Of a stretch of DNA of 64,000 bases, positions 19,720 through 27,924 are shown piece after piece; the first letter of the stretch is position 1; every line of letters starts with the position of its first letter. This DNA is from Lachnospiraceae bacterium P6A3. GTDB taxonomy: Bacteria; Bacillota; Clostridia; Lachnospirales; Lachnospiraceae. The DNA lies in NCBI GenBank assembly GCA_000702085.1, contig KL370861.1, positions 126,911 to 190,910 on the forward strand, read 5' to 3'. The notes under the pieces were generated by a model. It did not search any database. It saw only the letters and a program-made list of their open reading frames with translations, and was not told the DNA's origin. The position numbers and the translations under genes were made by a program.

Positions 19720-20064
19720 ATGAAATTCGACGATAAGCTTGGCCGTTATGTGAATGAATACAAGGATTTGATATTTACTTGGGAAAATCCGGATGAAGAC
19801 AGATCTGATGATGAAAAGAGACTAGCCGAAAATTATTATTCTCATATCGATGACATAGCGAACTTTATGCTTCCTGATCTGATTGAAATATATGGTGATG
19901 TAACCATCGATGATGTGAAAGAAAAACTGGGCAAACCTTTGATTGATTACGACAATGGAACAGTCACTTATTTTGAGCAGTCATTTGACGGTGATCATAT
20001 ATTTGAATTTGAATTTCTGGACGATGAGTTTGAAGAATTAGAGTACTTTTCAATAGACGGATGA
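19720..20064 (+). CDS. Small acidic hypothetical protein
   Basis: 114 aa, strongly acidic (many Asp/Glu), with a C-terminal FDGDHIFEFEFLDDEFEEL. Good RBS TTAGGAGG. Acidic small proteins of this kind often act as immunity or inhibitor proteins, but nothing here proves it. Unrecognised family. Confidence 0.65.
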   Translation: MKFDDKLGRYVNEYKDLIFTWENPDEDRSDDEKRLAENYYSHIDDIANFMLPDLIEIYGDVTIDDVKEKLGKPLIDYDNGTVTYFEQSFDGDHIFEFEFLDDEFEELEYFSIDG

Positions 20065-20097
20065 ATCATGTGAATTGCAGGGTTAAGGCGGTTTGAG

Positions 20098-20625
20098 ATG
20101 ACGATATATTATGATGACGGAACGATCAGGATCAGGAGCATGATCCACGAAGATGCCAAAGTTCTTTACGATACATATTTATCGTATGGCTGGCATCCTT
20201 CTTTGGAAACATATGAAACCTATTATAAGGAACAGGAAGAGAGGACAAGGATAGTTTGCATAGCGGAGTATGAAGGCAGAGTATCCGGACAATGTACTCT
20301 TGTTATGAATCCTGCGGAAGGACCGTGGGGGAATCTGGGTTATCCTGAGATACAGGATCTGACAGTTTTCTTTGATGTACATAATAAAGGCATCGGAAAC
20401 AGACTCCTGGATGCTGCCGAGCAAGAAGCATCTAAAATCTCCGATAAAGTGTATCTGGCCGTGGGTGTTCATTCGGGATATGGACCTGCACAGAGAATGT
20501 ATGTGAAAAGAGGATACAATTTTGATGGCAGCGGAGTCTGGTATCAGGGCAAGCAGTTAGAACAATATGCTCCCTGTGTCAATGACGATGATCTTTTACT
20601 TTATATGGCAAAGGAATTGAAATGA
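20098..20625 (+). CDS. GNAT-family N-acetyltransferase
   Basis: 175 aa. GNAT fold with the acetyl-CoA loop region VHNKGIGNRLLDAAEQ (Q/RxxGxG/A type) and C-terminal GYGPAQRMYVKRGYNFDG. First of six GNAT genes in this accessory run. Overlaps the next gene by 4 bases. Substrate unknown. Confidence 0.87.
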   Translation: MTIYYDDGTIRIRSMIHEDAKVLYDTYLSYGWHPSLETYETYYKEQEERTRIVCIAEYEGRVSGQCTLVMNPAEGPWGNLGYPEIQDLTVFFDVHNKGIGNRLLDAAEQEASKISDKVYLAVGVHSGYGPAQRMYVKRGYNFDGSGVWYQGKQLEQYAPCVNDDDLLLYMAKELK

Positions 20626-21146
20626 AACTGATAGTTGTGGATATACAAAAGGGAATAACGGATGAAAGGCTGTATGATTTTGAGACATTCATTAAGAATG
20701 TAACAAATATCATTGATGCCGCCAGAGAGAATGGCGTTGAGGTGATTTATGTACGGCATGATGACGGCCCCGGAAGCGGATTCTCTTTTGGCGATAAGGA
20801 TTTTGATATTGCAGATCAGGTAACACCGGAAGAAAATGAGAAAATATATACCAAGATGATAAACAGCTGCTTTGGAAATGCTGATTTTGCTGATTATCTA
20901 AGTGAATCCGGAGAAAAGGATTTGATGGTAGTCGGATTACAGACTAATTTTTGTATAGATGCAACCGTAAAGTCTGCTTTTGAAAGAGGCTACCATGTGA
21001 TAATACCCAAAGGAACAAATTCCACTTTCGACAATGATTACATGGATGGCGAAACTACCTATAAGTACTACAACGAAATGATGTGGCCCGAAAGATTTGC
21101 AAGCTGCATATCTGTTGATGAAGCAATTGAGATGATTAAGAATTAA
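20622..21146 (+). CDS. Isochorismatase-like cysteine hydrolase
   Basis: 174 aa. Catalytic triad visible: Asp in VVDIQKG (about residue 7), Lys in YTKMINSCF (about 87) and nucleophilic Cys in LQTNFCIDATV (about 110). Family members hydrolyse amides or vinyl ethers (nicotinamidase, isochorismatase and others). Overlaps the preceding acetyltransferase gene, suggesting that they act on related small molecules. Confidence 0.88.
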   Translation: MKLIVVDIQKGITDERLYDFETFIKNVTNIIDAARENGVEVIYVRHDDGPGSGFSFGDKDFDIADQVTPEENEKIYTKMINSCFGNADFADYLSESGEKDLMVVGLQTNFCIDATVKSAFERGYHVIIPKGTNSTFDNDYMDGETTYKYYNEMMWPERFASCISVDEAIEMIKN

Positions 21147-21182
21147 TGGAACGGCTTCATTATTTTCAATGGAGAAAAAACG

Positions 21183-21767
21183 ATGAAGAGAGTATTGTCC
21201 TGGATTGTAATTATCCTATCATTTATGTGCGTCATCGTATTGTCATCATGCGGGACTTACAGAGTAGAAAATGAAGACCAAAGTGTAAAAACATATACCT
21301 GTCCAAATGACAATATGTTCGGCCTTGAAAAGGTTGTTGTGTTTGAAAACAGTGTGGTAGCCGTTTTCGATAAAGATATCTGTGACAGGTCGGAATATGG
21401 CAGTATGTCATATGACGAAGAAAGGGTTAAATATCCTGCCGCAGCAAATTATACGAATGTCTCTGTCTCCAGGATCACGAAAAGCACCATCGAAATAAAA
21501 AACGGTAAATATATTGTATCGATGATGTTTGAATATGATGAAGCCGATAAATTCAATCCTGACGAAGAAGTCGAAATTACGGGCTTTAACGTTCTTGGTA
21601 TGACCGTCACATTCAACGATGGCGATATAGAACTGCTTTATACAATAGAAGGCGGTGAGAGTTTTGATGATTACCGGCAGGTTTATTCTCAGAGTTCGGG
21701 AGAATGGGGAAACATTGAGCACGAATTGATTTCCTGGCCATTAGTAGGAACTGATGATCCTGATTAA
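21183..21767 (+). CDS. Predicted lipoprotein
   Basis: 194 aa. Signal peptide ending LSSCG (Cys about residue 23) predicts lipid anchoring outside the cell. Beta-rich, acidic mature part, no family recognised. RBS TGGAGAA. The last codons (DDPD) run into the start of a 150-bp repeat (21763-21912), so the original 3' end may have been replaced by a recombination event. Confidence 0.7.
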   Translation: MKRVLSWIVIILSFMCVIVLSSCGTYRVENEDQSVKTYTCPNDNMFGLEKVVVFENSVVAVFDKDICDRSEYGSMSYDEERVKYPAAANYTNVSVSRITKSTIEIKNGKYIVSMMFEYDEADKFNPDEEVEITGFNVLGMTVTFNDGDIELLYTIEGGESFDDYRQVYSQSSGEWGNIEHELISWPLVGTDDPD

Positions 21768-21912
21768 TCTTTTTTCAGCTCCGATATGATAAGATTTATC
21801 AACTTATATAGTCATATATCAACGATGACGGCATTTCGATCAACAAATATCCATTAAAACATATAATCATAGATTCTATTACATTCTTCTGTTTTTGATT
21901 AATTTCGGCAAG
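21763..21912. repeat. 150-bp repeat, copy 1 (AbiE upstream region)
   Basis: This segment and 34967-35116 are near-identical and equally long, from ATTAATC and CAGCTCCGATATGAT through ATCAACGATGACGG to TTTCGGCAAG. At 34.97 kb it is the upstream region of an AbiE locus; here it runs directly into an AbiEii C-terminal remnant, so the intervening genes have been deleted. The deletion breakpoint lies in the loop of the operator dyad that is complete in copy 2. Confidence 0.85.
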
Positions 21913-21920
21913 AATCTTTT

Positions 21921-22157
21921 AGAAATCGACATACTGAATTAAGCAAAGAATCTGCAGCGTTTTCTGTGGACTTCATAAATGATCCTTTGCATCAGACCAG
22001 ATGGATGTCATTTTTGTCCAAAAAGAAGGCACTTCTTCAGGTATCACTGGAAGAAGTACTGGATAGTATAAAAACATTTGTATTTCCGCTTCTGGAAGGT
22101 GAAGTGAAAACAAAATGGAATCCCGAAAAGGGCGAATGGGATGAAAAACCGTTTTGA
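21921..22157 (+). pseudogene. abiEii: AbiEii toxin remnant (C-terminal part only)
   Basis: An open frame of about 78 codons ends in a C-terminus (DSIKTFVFPLLEGEV... EKPF) that is identical in its last ~35 residues to the tail of the second AbiEii copy at 35.9-36.0 kb. It also retains more upstream sequence (DPLHQTRWMSFLSK), typical of the end of AbiEii-type nucleotidyltransferases. The catalytic N-terminus is absent, so it is inactive. A GTG at 21966 could start translation of 63 aa, but no function is expected. Confidence 0.8.
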
Positions 22158-22194
22158 ATTAATTAAGGAGTGTAAATGAAAAGATTAGGGGTAA

Positions 22195-22252
22195 ATCGTT
22201 AAAAGGTTGGGGCATATCGTTAAAAGGTTGTCGGATGATAATTACATCCGAC
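22195..22252. repeat. Direct repeat plus hairpin upstream of GNAT gene
   Basis: ATCGTTAAAAGGTTG occurs twice, 21 bases apart (22195-22209 and 22216-22230). It is followed at once by a perfect hairpin GTCGGATG (22230-22237) / CATCCGAC (22245-22252) with a 7-base loop, ending 3-4 bases before the next gene's ribosome site. This could be a translational control hairpin or an excision scar. Confidence 0.5.
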
Positions 22253-22264
22253 TTTAGGAGAAAA

Positions 22265-22678
22265 ATGATAAGACAAGTTGAAAGGCAAGATAAAGAAGCA
22301 TGGTATGCTCTCGACAGGCACCTGCCGGAATCCGTGTTTAATGAAAAGGTAAGGTGCGGGCAGGGGTATGTTTGTATTGAGAATGAAAAGATCATAGGGG
22401 TGCTCAGGTATAATCTTTTCTGGGACAATACGCCGTTTTGCACGATGCTGTTTATAGATTCTGATTATCGTAAGCAGGGATACGGAAAGTTACTTATGGA
22501 ACAATGGGAGCAGGATATGAAATCCCAAGGATACGGAATGTTGATGACATCCACTCAAGTTGATGAGGATGCACAACATTTCTATAGGAAACTGGGATAT
22601 AAAGACTGCGGTGGGTTTGTTGTTGATGTTCCGGGATATGAGCAACCGATGGAAATGATCATGATAAAGGCGGTGTAA
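22265..22678 (+). CDS. GNAT-family N-acetyltransferase
   Basis: 137 aa. Contains FIDSDYRKQGYGKLLMEQ (acetyl-CoA loop) and HFYRKLGYKDCGGFV. ATG 22265 has AGGAG eight bases before it; an upstream ATG at 22235 lies inside the hairpin. The last ~40 bases of this gene recur at 25192-25232. Substrate unknown. Confidence 0.87.
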   Translation: MIRQVERQDKEAWYALDRHLPESVFNEKVRCGQGYVCIENEKIIGVLRYNLFWDNTPFCTMLFIDSDYRKQGYGKLLMEQWEQDMKSQGYGMLMTSTQVDEDAQHFYRKLGYKDCGGFVVDVPGYEQPMEMIMIKAV

Positions 22679-22679
22679 T

Positions 22680-22991
22680 ATGGCATCAAGTAAAGAATAT
22701 TTGGCATTCATTTTGGAACAACTTTCGGAACTTGATGATATTTCTTATCGGGCGATGATGGGAGAATACATTATCTATTATCGCGGCAAGGTGGTCGGCG
22801 GTATCTATGATGACCGCTTTCTGGTAAAGCCGACAAAATCCGCTGTATCAATGATGCCGGATGCGGACATGGAACTTCCGTATGAAGGCGCAAAGGAAAT
22901 GATCCTCGTGGATGATATTGAAAACAAGGAGTTCCTGCGGGATTTACTGGAAGCAATGTACTGCGAACTACCGGCACCAAAGAAGAAATAA
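22680..22991 (+). CDS. TfoX N-terminal domain protein
   Basis: 103 aa. Matches the TfoX/Sxy N-terminal domain: MMGEYIIYYRGKVVGGIYDDRFLVKPT followed by PYEGAKEMILVDDIENKEFL. In proteobacteria the full TfoX activates competence; stand-alone domains in Firmicutes have no known role. Starts two bases after the acetyltransferase stop. Confidence 0.82.
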   Translation: MASSKEYLAFILEQLSELDDISYRAMMGEYIIYYRGKVVGGIYDDRFLVKPTKSAVSMMPDADMELPYEGAKEMILVDDIENKEFLRDLLEAMYCELPAPKKK

Positions 22992-23042
22992 AATTATTCC
23001 GGGTTAGCGACAAAGGTAAATTTTTAATTTAATGGGGGGACT

Positions 23043-23618
23043 ATGTTAAAAGATTATGAAATAGATAAGCCGATTCTTGAAACAGACAGGTTGATCATTC
23101 GTGTGCTTAACGAAAACGATACGGATGATTTAAAAGAGTGGTTGGGAAGAGATGAAATATATACATATTGGGGAAGAAAGGCAAGCAAGGGAGAGAAAAA
23201 TCCTGAACTTCTGTTTATCGATCCCCGCCCTTGGGTAAAAAGAAAACCTTCTCCTGATTTTGATTGGGGAATTGTATTGAAAGAAACCAATAAAGTTGTA
23301 GGTATGATCGCGGTATTTGATATCCAAAATTCCAGAATGGGCGATATAGCATACAGGGTTAATCCTGAGTACTGGAATATGGGAATTACGACTGAGGCTT
23401 TGAAGGAAGTGCTGCGGTTTGTATTTGAGAACACGGAAATAGACCGATTGAATGGGCGTGCGGATGTAAGAAATATTGCTTCAAACAGAGTTATGGAAAA
23501 ATGTGGTTTTGTAAAAGAAGGAACCGTTCGCCAAGGGAAAATGGTTTCGGTTTATTGCGACTATAATATCTACGGATTGCTTAGAGAAGATTATATGAGC
23601 ATACCCGGAATAATATGA
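23043..23618 (+). CDS. GNAT acetyltransferase, RimJ/RimL type
   Basis: 191 aa. LETDRLIIRVLNENDTDDL start, IAYRVNPEYWNMGITTEALKEVL and ENTEIDRLNGRADVRNIASNRVMEKCGF are characteristic of the RimJ/RimL-like GNAT_3 group, which acetylates protein N-termini or small amines. Strong purine RBS (GGGGGGA). Substrate unknown. Confidence 0.88.
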   Translation: MLKDYEIDKPILETDRLIIRVLNENDTDDLKEWLGRDEIYTYWGRKASKGEKNPELLFIDPRPWVKRKPSPDFDWGIVLKETNKVVGMIAVFDIQNSRMGDIAYRVNPEYWNMGITTEALKEVLRFVFENTEIDRLNGRADVRNIASNRVMEKCGFVKEGTVRQGKMVSVYCDYNIYGLLREDYMSIPGII

Positions 23619-23633
23619 GGAGTAGGTACTGCT

Positions 23634-24146
23634 ATGGCATTGGAATTATTACAGGCATCTACAGCAGATGCTTTGACAATAACAGGAATTTCAAGAAGGG
23701 CCTTTCACAGTGATGTGGAGGTCGGCGCCAATGAGAAAATGGGACCGCCGGGATATATGTCAGTTCCGTATTATACGAAGATGGCCAGATCAAATCATCT
23801 GTTCAAGTTGGTAGATAACGGGCTGATCATCGGCGGAGCGGTTCTCTTTTTGGAAAATGAAAAACTGAATATCGGCAGGATATTTATCGGACCCGAGAAT
23901 TATCGAAAAGGCTATGGAGTATTCTTGATGCAGGAAATTGAAGCCTTATATCCGTCGGCAAAGGAATTTACACTTGATACGCCGATCTGGAACGTCAGAA
24001 CAAACACATTTTATACGAAACTTGGCTATACGGAAGTAAGACGTGACAATGATTTCATTTACTATTCCAAACATAACTTACAGTTAAATACACAAGAGAA
24101 TAGATATGATAAGGATATGAAAAATGCTTACACATGTAGGAACTAA
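23634..24146 (+). CDS. GNAT-family N-acetyltransferase
   Basis: 170 aa. GNAT loop IGPENYRKGYGVFLMQEIE and WNVRTNTFYTKLGYTEVRR. RBS TGAGGAGTAGG. Its 3' end overlaps the next acetyltransferase by 23 bases, and the C-terminal tail (about 20 residues after YYSKHN) looks like read-through into former intergenic DNA. Confidence 0.85.
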   Translation: MALELLQASTADALTITGISRRAFHSDVEVGANEKMGPPGYMSVPYYTKMARSNHLFKLVDNGLIIGGAVLFLENEKLNIGRIFIGPENYRKGYGVFLMQEIEALYPSAKEFTLDTPIWNVRTNTFYTKLGYTEVRRDNDFIYYSKHNLQLNTQENRYDKDMKNAYTCRN

Positions 24147-24669
24147 AAAAATTGAAACCAAGCGGCTATTGTTGAGGGAGTATACGTTTGATGATTTCAA
24201 TGCGCTTTACGAAATAATGTCTGATCCGGAAACTATGCAGCATTATCCTGCACCATTTGATGAGGACAGAACTAAAAGATGGATTACATGGAATCTGGAT
24301 AATTATGAAAAGTACGGGTTCGGATTATGGGCTGTTGTTCTTAAGGAAACAAATGAATTTATCGGTGATTGTGGAATTACTATACAAAACATTGACGGAG
24401 AAATGCTTCCAGAGATTGGATATCATATTCATAAAAAATACTGGAGACGTGGATTTGCAAAGGAGGCTGCGCGGGCAGTGAGAGATTGGGCATTCCAGAA
24501 CACACAGTATGATACGATTTACTCCTATATGAAGTACACAAATGTAGGTTCCTATTCCACGGCAATAGCTAATGGCATGAGAAAAGTAAAAGAATATGAT
24601 GATCCCAAAAATACCATTTCTTATGCTTACGCTATTACACGTTCTGAATGGAAAGATATAAAAAAGTAA
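24124..24669 (+). CDS. GNAT acetyltransferase, RimJ/RimL type
   Basis: 181 aa. IETKRLLLREYTFDDFNALYEI start, EIGYHIHKKYWRRGFAKEAARAV as the acetyl-CoA loop. Overlaps the preceding gene out of frame, with AAGGAT upstream inside that gene. Substrate unknown. Confidence 0.88.
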   Translation: MLTHVGTKKIETKRLLLREYTFDDFNALYEIMSDPETMQHYPAPFDEDRTKRWITWNLDNYEKYGFGLWAVVLKETNEFIGDCGITIQNIDGEMLPEIGYHIHKKYWRRGFAKEAARAVRDWAFQNTQYDTIYSYMKYTNVGSYSTAIANGMRKVKEYDDPKNTISYAYAITRSEWKDIKK

Positions 24670-24685
24670 ATTTCAGGATAATGAA

Positions 24686-25198
24686 ATGACAAAAAAGATG
24701 AATATTGTATACAGATTAGGAACAAAACAGGATATAGATGCCATTTGTTTGTTGATTCAGCATGCTATAAATGAGATGGAAAGTCACGGCATATATCAGT
24801 GGGACGATATCTATCCTGTGCGAAAAGATTTTGAAGAAGATGTTGAAAAACAATCTTTGTATCTGGCCTATTTGAATGAGAATTTGGTTGCCGTATATGT
24901 GATCAGCGATGAGAGCTATGAGCAATACAAAAATGGGCAGTGGAGATATGATGAGAAAACTGCTTATATATTGCACCGGTTTTGTGTTTCTCCGTTTTTC
25001 CAGAACCAAGGTATAGGAAAGTCGGTCTTACAGCATGTTGAAGAGCAAATCAAAGAGATGGGATACCAATCCGTTAGGCTGGACACTTTTACGGAGAACC
25101 CCTTTGCACAAAAATTGTATTTGCATAACGGATATGAATCCAGAGGATATGCAAACTGGCGCAAGGGTAAGTTTGATCTGATGGAGAAGAAGATATGA
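24686..25198 (+). CDS. GNAT-family N-acetyltransferase
   Basis: 170 aa. Contains LHRFCVSPFFQNQGIGKSVLQHVE and FTENPFAQKLYLHNGYESRG. The stop codon lies inside a 41-base stretch that duplicates the end of the acetyltransferase at 22.6 kb, so its extreme C-terminus (KKI) was probably set by recombination. Confidence 0.88.
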   Translation: MTKKMNIVYRLGTKQDIDAICLLIQHAINEMESHGIYQWDDIYPVRKDFEEDVEKQSLYLAYLNENLVAVYVISDESYEQYKNGQWRYDEKTAYILHRFCVSPFFQNQGIGKSVLQHVEEQIKEMGYQSVRLDTFTENPFAQKLYLHNGYESRGYANWRKGKFDLMEKKI

Positions 25199-25232
25199 GC
25201 AATCCATGGAAATGATCATGATTAAGGTGGTA
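25192..25232. repeat. Duplicated GNAT 3' end (copy of 22635-22675)
   Basis: About 36 of 41 bases match 22635-22675 (GATATGAGCAA ... GGAAATGATCATGAT). At 22.6 kb this codes the C-terminus EQPMEMIMIKAV; here it lies between two other GNAT genes. It marks a past insertion, duplication or gene replacement inside the acetyltransferase cluster. Confidence 0.75.
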
Positions 25233-25237
25233 TGAGA

Positions 25238-25789
25238 ATGATTTTTCTTACAGAAGCAGATGAACAGTATGCTGATGAACTTCAGAATTTTAAAGATGAA
25301 GTGCTTGAAGCAGATAAAGACAATGATGATCAGTTTGCAGGTTGCATGGGGCTAAGAGATTGCGCTACTTCCAAGGAATGGATAGACATTTGTAAATTGC
25401 GAAAGTCTTCCGAGACTTGTGAACAGGCCGGTACAACGGTGCCATCAACAACATATTTTGCAATAAGGGAATATGACCGGAGACTGGTAGGAGTAATAGA
25501 TTTACGTCATCATATAAATCATCCAATCCTTAGTACTTGGGGCGGTCATTGCGGGTATTCAGTCAGGCCGTCTGAAAGAGGAAAAGGATACGCTACAGAA
25601 ATGCTACGTCTAAACGTGATAAATGCTGAAAAAATGGGAATTGATAAAATGCTTGTAGTATGTGATGCAGATAATTTTGCCAGTGAAAAAACAATTCTTG
25701 CAAATGGAGGTCAGTTGGAAAACATCATAGAAGTAGACGGTTGCAAAATGAAGCGATATTGGATAAAGACAGGGAAAGCGAAAAGTTGA
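25238..25789 (+). CDS. GNAT-family N-acetyltransferase
   Basis: About 183 aa. HCGYSVRPSERGKGYATEMLRL is the acetyl-CoA loop and CDADNFASEKTILANGGQLEN the end of the fold; similar to small-molecule acetyltransferases annotated in many Firmicutes. ATG 25238 sits 8 bases after AAGGTGG; an ATG two codons earlier is too close. Substrate unknown. Confidence 0.87.
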   Translation: MIFLTEADEQYADELQNFKDEVLEADKDNDDQFAGCMGLRDCATSKEWIDICKLRKSSETCEQAGTTVPSTTYFAIREYDRRLVGVIDLRHHINHPILSTWGGHCGYSVRPSERGKGYATEMLRLNVINAEKMGIDKMLVVCDADNFASEKTILANGGQLENIIEVDGCKMKRYWIKTGKAKS

Positions 25790-25863
25790 AAATCTGCGGC
25801 GATTTGTATACAATACTATGTTAAGCTGTTTTTTTAAAAAGATCATAGGAAGGGTTGATACTT

Positions 25864-27324
25864 ATGGATAAGAAGGCATCTGTGGACAGCATTGATAAGG
25901 GTATTGGCCGGTTCGCCGCCGAAGACAGCGCGGCGGTAGACGATCTGACGCCGTTGTTTGAAATTTCCGATTACCCGGAGGAGATGCGGGAACTTCTGGC
26001 CGAGTGCAACAGAAGGATTGATGAGGCAAACAGCAAATACCGCATCGCCAAATACAGAGAGGATATGTTTGCCAAGGGTATGAAAGCCGGCATGTATTTC
26101 TGCACGTTTGACCGCAACGAGAACATGCTTGGTTTTGAGTTCAACGACGAGACGAGACAGATGCTCGGCTATGACGGCCTGGAGGATCTGCCGAATGAAT
26201 TTGACAGCTGGGTTAAGACGCTTGTTCCGGAAGAACGGGACGCCATAGTCAAGCTTTTCTGGGATTCGGTCCGGATCCACAGGGATCTGCCGGATATCAC
26301 GCACGCCACCTATCGGATGCAGAAAAAGGATGGCAGCATCATCTGGGTGACCGGAGCGGGAAGATTCATCAGACGTCCGGATGACGGCTCTTTGGAGATT
26401 TATATGGGCTGCTATCGCGATATCACGGCGCAGCAGGAGCTGGAGGAGTATTTAAAGATCATCGAGGCGGTCGGGAAGGTTTTCAATTTCTCGCTGTTTA
26501 TCGATGTCAGCGATATGAGTTACCGCATGATCAGCACCAACAAATATGTGGAAATGGTTGATAAGGATCCGGACGCGCTGCAGTTTTTGAGAAACAATGT
26601 TACGGCTTCCGTGGCCGAGAGCTTCCGCGCCGGTTTATACGAATGGCTGGATAAGGACAGGATCCTTGCGGCTGTTGAAGAGCACGGATCGACAAGTATG
26701 GAATTTTACAGTGAAGGCGCGCATCGCTGGTTTGAAGGTATCTTCATGGTAGGCGACAGGAATGAAGACGGAAGCCTCGCGCACCTAGTATACGGCTGCC
26801 AGGATACCACGAAGGCCAAGCTGCAGAACCTGGATCAGCTGAAAAAGATCTCCGAATTCGAAAAGGAGATCTATATCGATTCGCTTTCCGGGATCCGGAA
26901 CCGAAGATTCCTGAATGAAAAGCTCATTTATGAACCGTGCAAAGCGGTGGTCATGGCGGACATCGACCTGTTCAAGGAAGTCAACGACACAGCCGGTCAC
27001 CAGGGCGGCGATGAAGCGATCCAAAAGGTCGCGAAGATACTGGAACAGTCAGTCCGGGATGACGACGTGGTCATCCGTTACGGCGGCGATGAGTTCATGA
27101 TGGTTTTCCTTGATATTACGCGTGCAGGCCTGGAAAGCAAGTTCTCAAAACTGAAGACGGAGCTGGCAAAGATCAGGATCGCTAGCAGCCCGGATGTACG
27201 GATCAGCATGAGTTTCGGAGCGGCGTTCGGAACAGGGCTAGTCAACGATCTGATCGTGACGGCGGATAAGGCGCTGTATGAATCGAAAAAGACGCGGGGG
27301 ACTTATACGCTGATCGAGGTATAG
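25864..27324 (+). CDS. PAS-GGDEF diguanylate cyclase
   Basis: About 486 aa. A PAS-type sensor domain (about residues 70-195: MLGYDGLEDLPNEF, GCYRDITAQQE), a second ligand-binding-like segment, then a GGDEF domain with intact active site (IRYGGDEFMMVF, about residue 405) that would make cyclic di-GMP from two GTP. No membrane helix, so a cytoplasmic signal is expected. The gene uses many more GC-rich codons than both neighbours, which suggests separate acquisition. ATG 25864 has AGGAAGG upstream. Confidence 0.9.
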   Translation: MDKKASVDSIDKGIGRFAAEDSAAVDDLTPLFEISDYPEEMRELLAECNRRIDEANSKYRIAKYREDMFAKGMKAGMYFCTFDRNENMLGFEFNDETRQMLGYDGLEDLPNEFDSWVKTLVPEERDAIVKLFWDSVRIHRDLPDITHATYRMQKKDGSIIWVTGAGRFIRRPDDGSLEIYMGCYRDITAQQELEEYLKIIEAVGKVFNFSLFIDVSDMSYRMISTNKYVEMVDKDPDALQFLRNNVTASVAESFRAGLYEWLDKDRILAAVEEHGSTSMEFYSEGAHRWFEGIFMVGDRNEDGSLAHLVYGCQDTTKAKLQNLDQLKKISEFEKEIYIDSLSGIRNRRFLNEKLIYEPCKAVVMADIDLFKEVNDTAGHQGGDEAIQKVAKILEQSVRDDDVVIRYGGDEFMMVFLDITRAGLESKFSKLKTELAKIRIASSPDVRISMSFGAAFGTGLVNDLIVTADKALYESKKTRGTYTLIEV

Positions 27325-27332
27325 AGTGAAGA

Positions 27333-27422
27333 TCACAAAGCATCCGTCATTCCACTTTTACGGGCTTCCTGGATGAGAGCAAACCACTTATCCTTGGTAC
27401 GATAAGGTTTTTAATCTGACAT
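27333..27422 (-). pseudogene. Remnant of IS66-type accessory ORF
   Basis: On the minus strand a ribosome site (AAAGGAG) precedes ATG-Ser-Asp and then, after a one-base shift, KPYRTKDKWFALIQEARKSG, which resembles the N-terminus of the small first ORF of IS66-family elements. It stops after about 26 codons. Frameshifted and truncated; no transposase is next to it. Confidence 0.6.
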
Positions 27423-27481
27423 AATAGCTCCTTTCTGTGTGACACCAAAACGTAGTGCATTGTGTCAATAAGTAACACCGA

Positions 27482-27614
27482 AATGTGGTATCTTAGTCAG
27501 ATCCATTATGAACTGATATATCTGCGGAATCTATCCGCCGGATTTTTTAGCGCTTACGATTGTGGAGCTATTACTCAGGAAGAGTATGAGATGAAGAAAC
27601 AAGATTTATTGTAG
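27482..27614 (+). pseudogene. Short decayed ORF with SHOCT-like end
   Basis: ATG 27482 opens WYLSQIHYELIYLRNL and stops at 27550; a shifted frame continues SAYDCGAITQEEYEMKKQDLL to a stop at 27614. The end (GAITQEEYEMKKQDLL) looks like the short C-terminal SHOCT oligomerisation motif. The break shows that it is not a working gene. Confidence 0.4.
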
Positions 27615-27633
27615 TAAAACTGAGAACGTGATC

Positions 27634-27660
27634 AAGGGGGGGCATTTTGAACCCCCTTTT
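27634..27660 (+). terminator. Rho-independent terminator
   Basis: AAGGGGG (27634-27640) pairs with CCCCCTT (27652-27658), followed by a T run. It lies in the 600-bp non-genic stretch after the diguanylate cyclase and insulates the att-like scar behind it. Confidence 0.7.
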
Positions 27661-27673
27661 TGCGTCTTAGGGG

Positions 27674-27828
27674 TTCATATGCTGGGCACCGCGGTTAGAA
27701 AAAGGCTGAAAGCCGCATGAATGCTAGTTTTCACAACATTGAGTGTTTGGGTTCGCACCCGATTTGCACCCGTTTCCAAATAACCGGAATTTGAAGGTAA
27801 CAGTTAATCTTTTTTCAGCTCCGATATG
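27674..27828. repeat. att-like scar, copy A, with CAGCTCCGATATG repeat
   Basis: The stretch GCTGGGCACCGCGGTTAGAA to GTTCGCACCCGATTTGCACC (27751-27770) is homologous to 43153-43243, including GTTAGAAAAA, CTGAA, GCCGCATGAAT and the tandem TTTGCACC motif. It is followed at 27804-27828 by a copy of the TTAATCTTTTTTCAGCTCCG repeat. The 5' phosphatase-like part seen in the other copies is missing here. Taken with copies B-D, it marks a former integration or excision junction. Confidence 0.7.
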
Positions 27829-27924
27829 GTTTTTTCTTTTTAATCAGTTTAGGTTCTAGTTGCATATTCGCATATTCAAGCATGGGTTTAGGAAGTTAAC
27901 GAATGAAGGAGATCGTGTTAAAAA

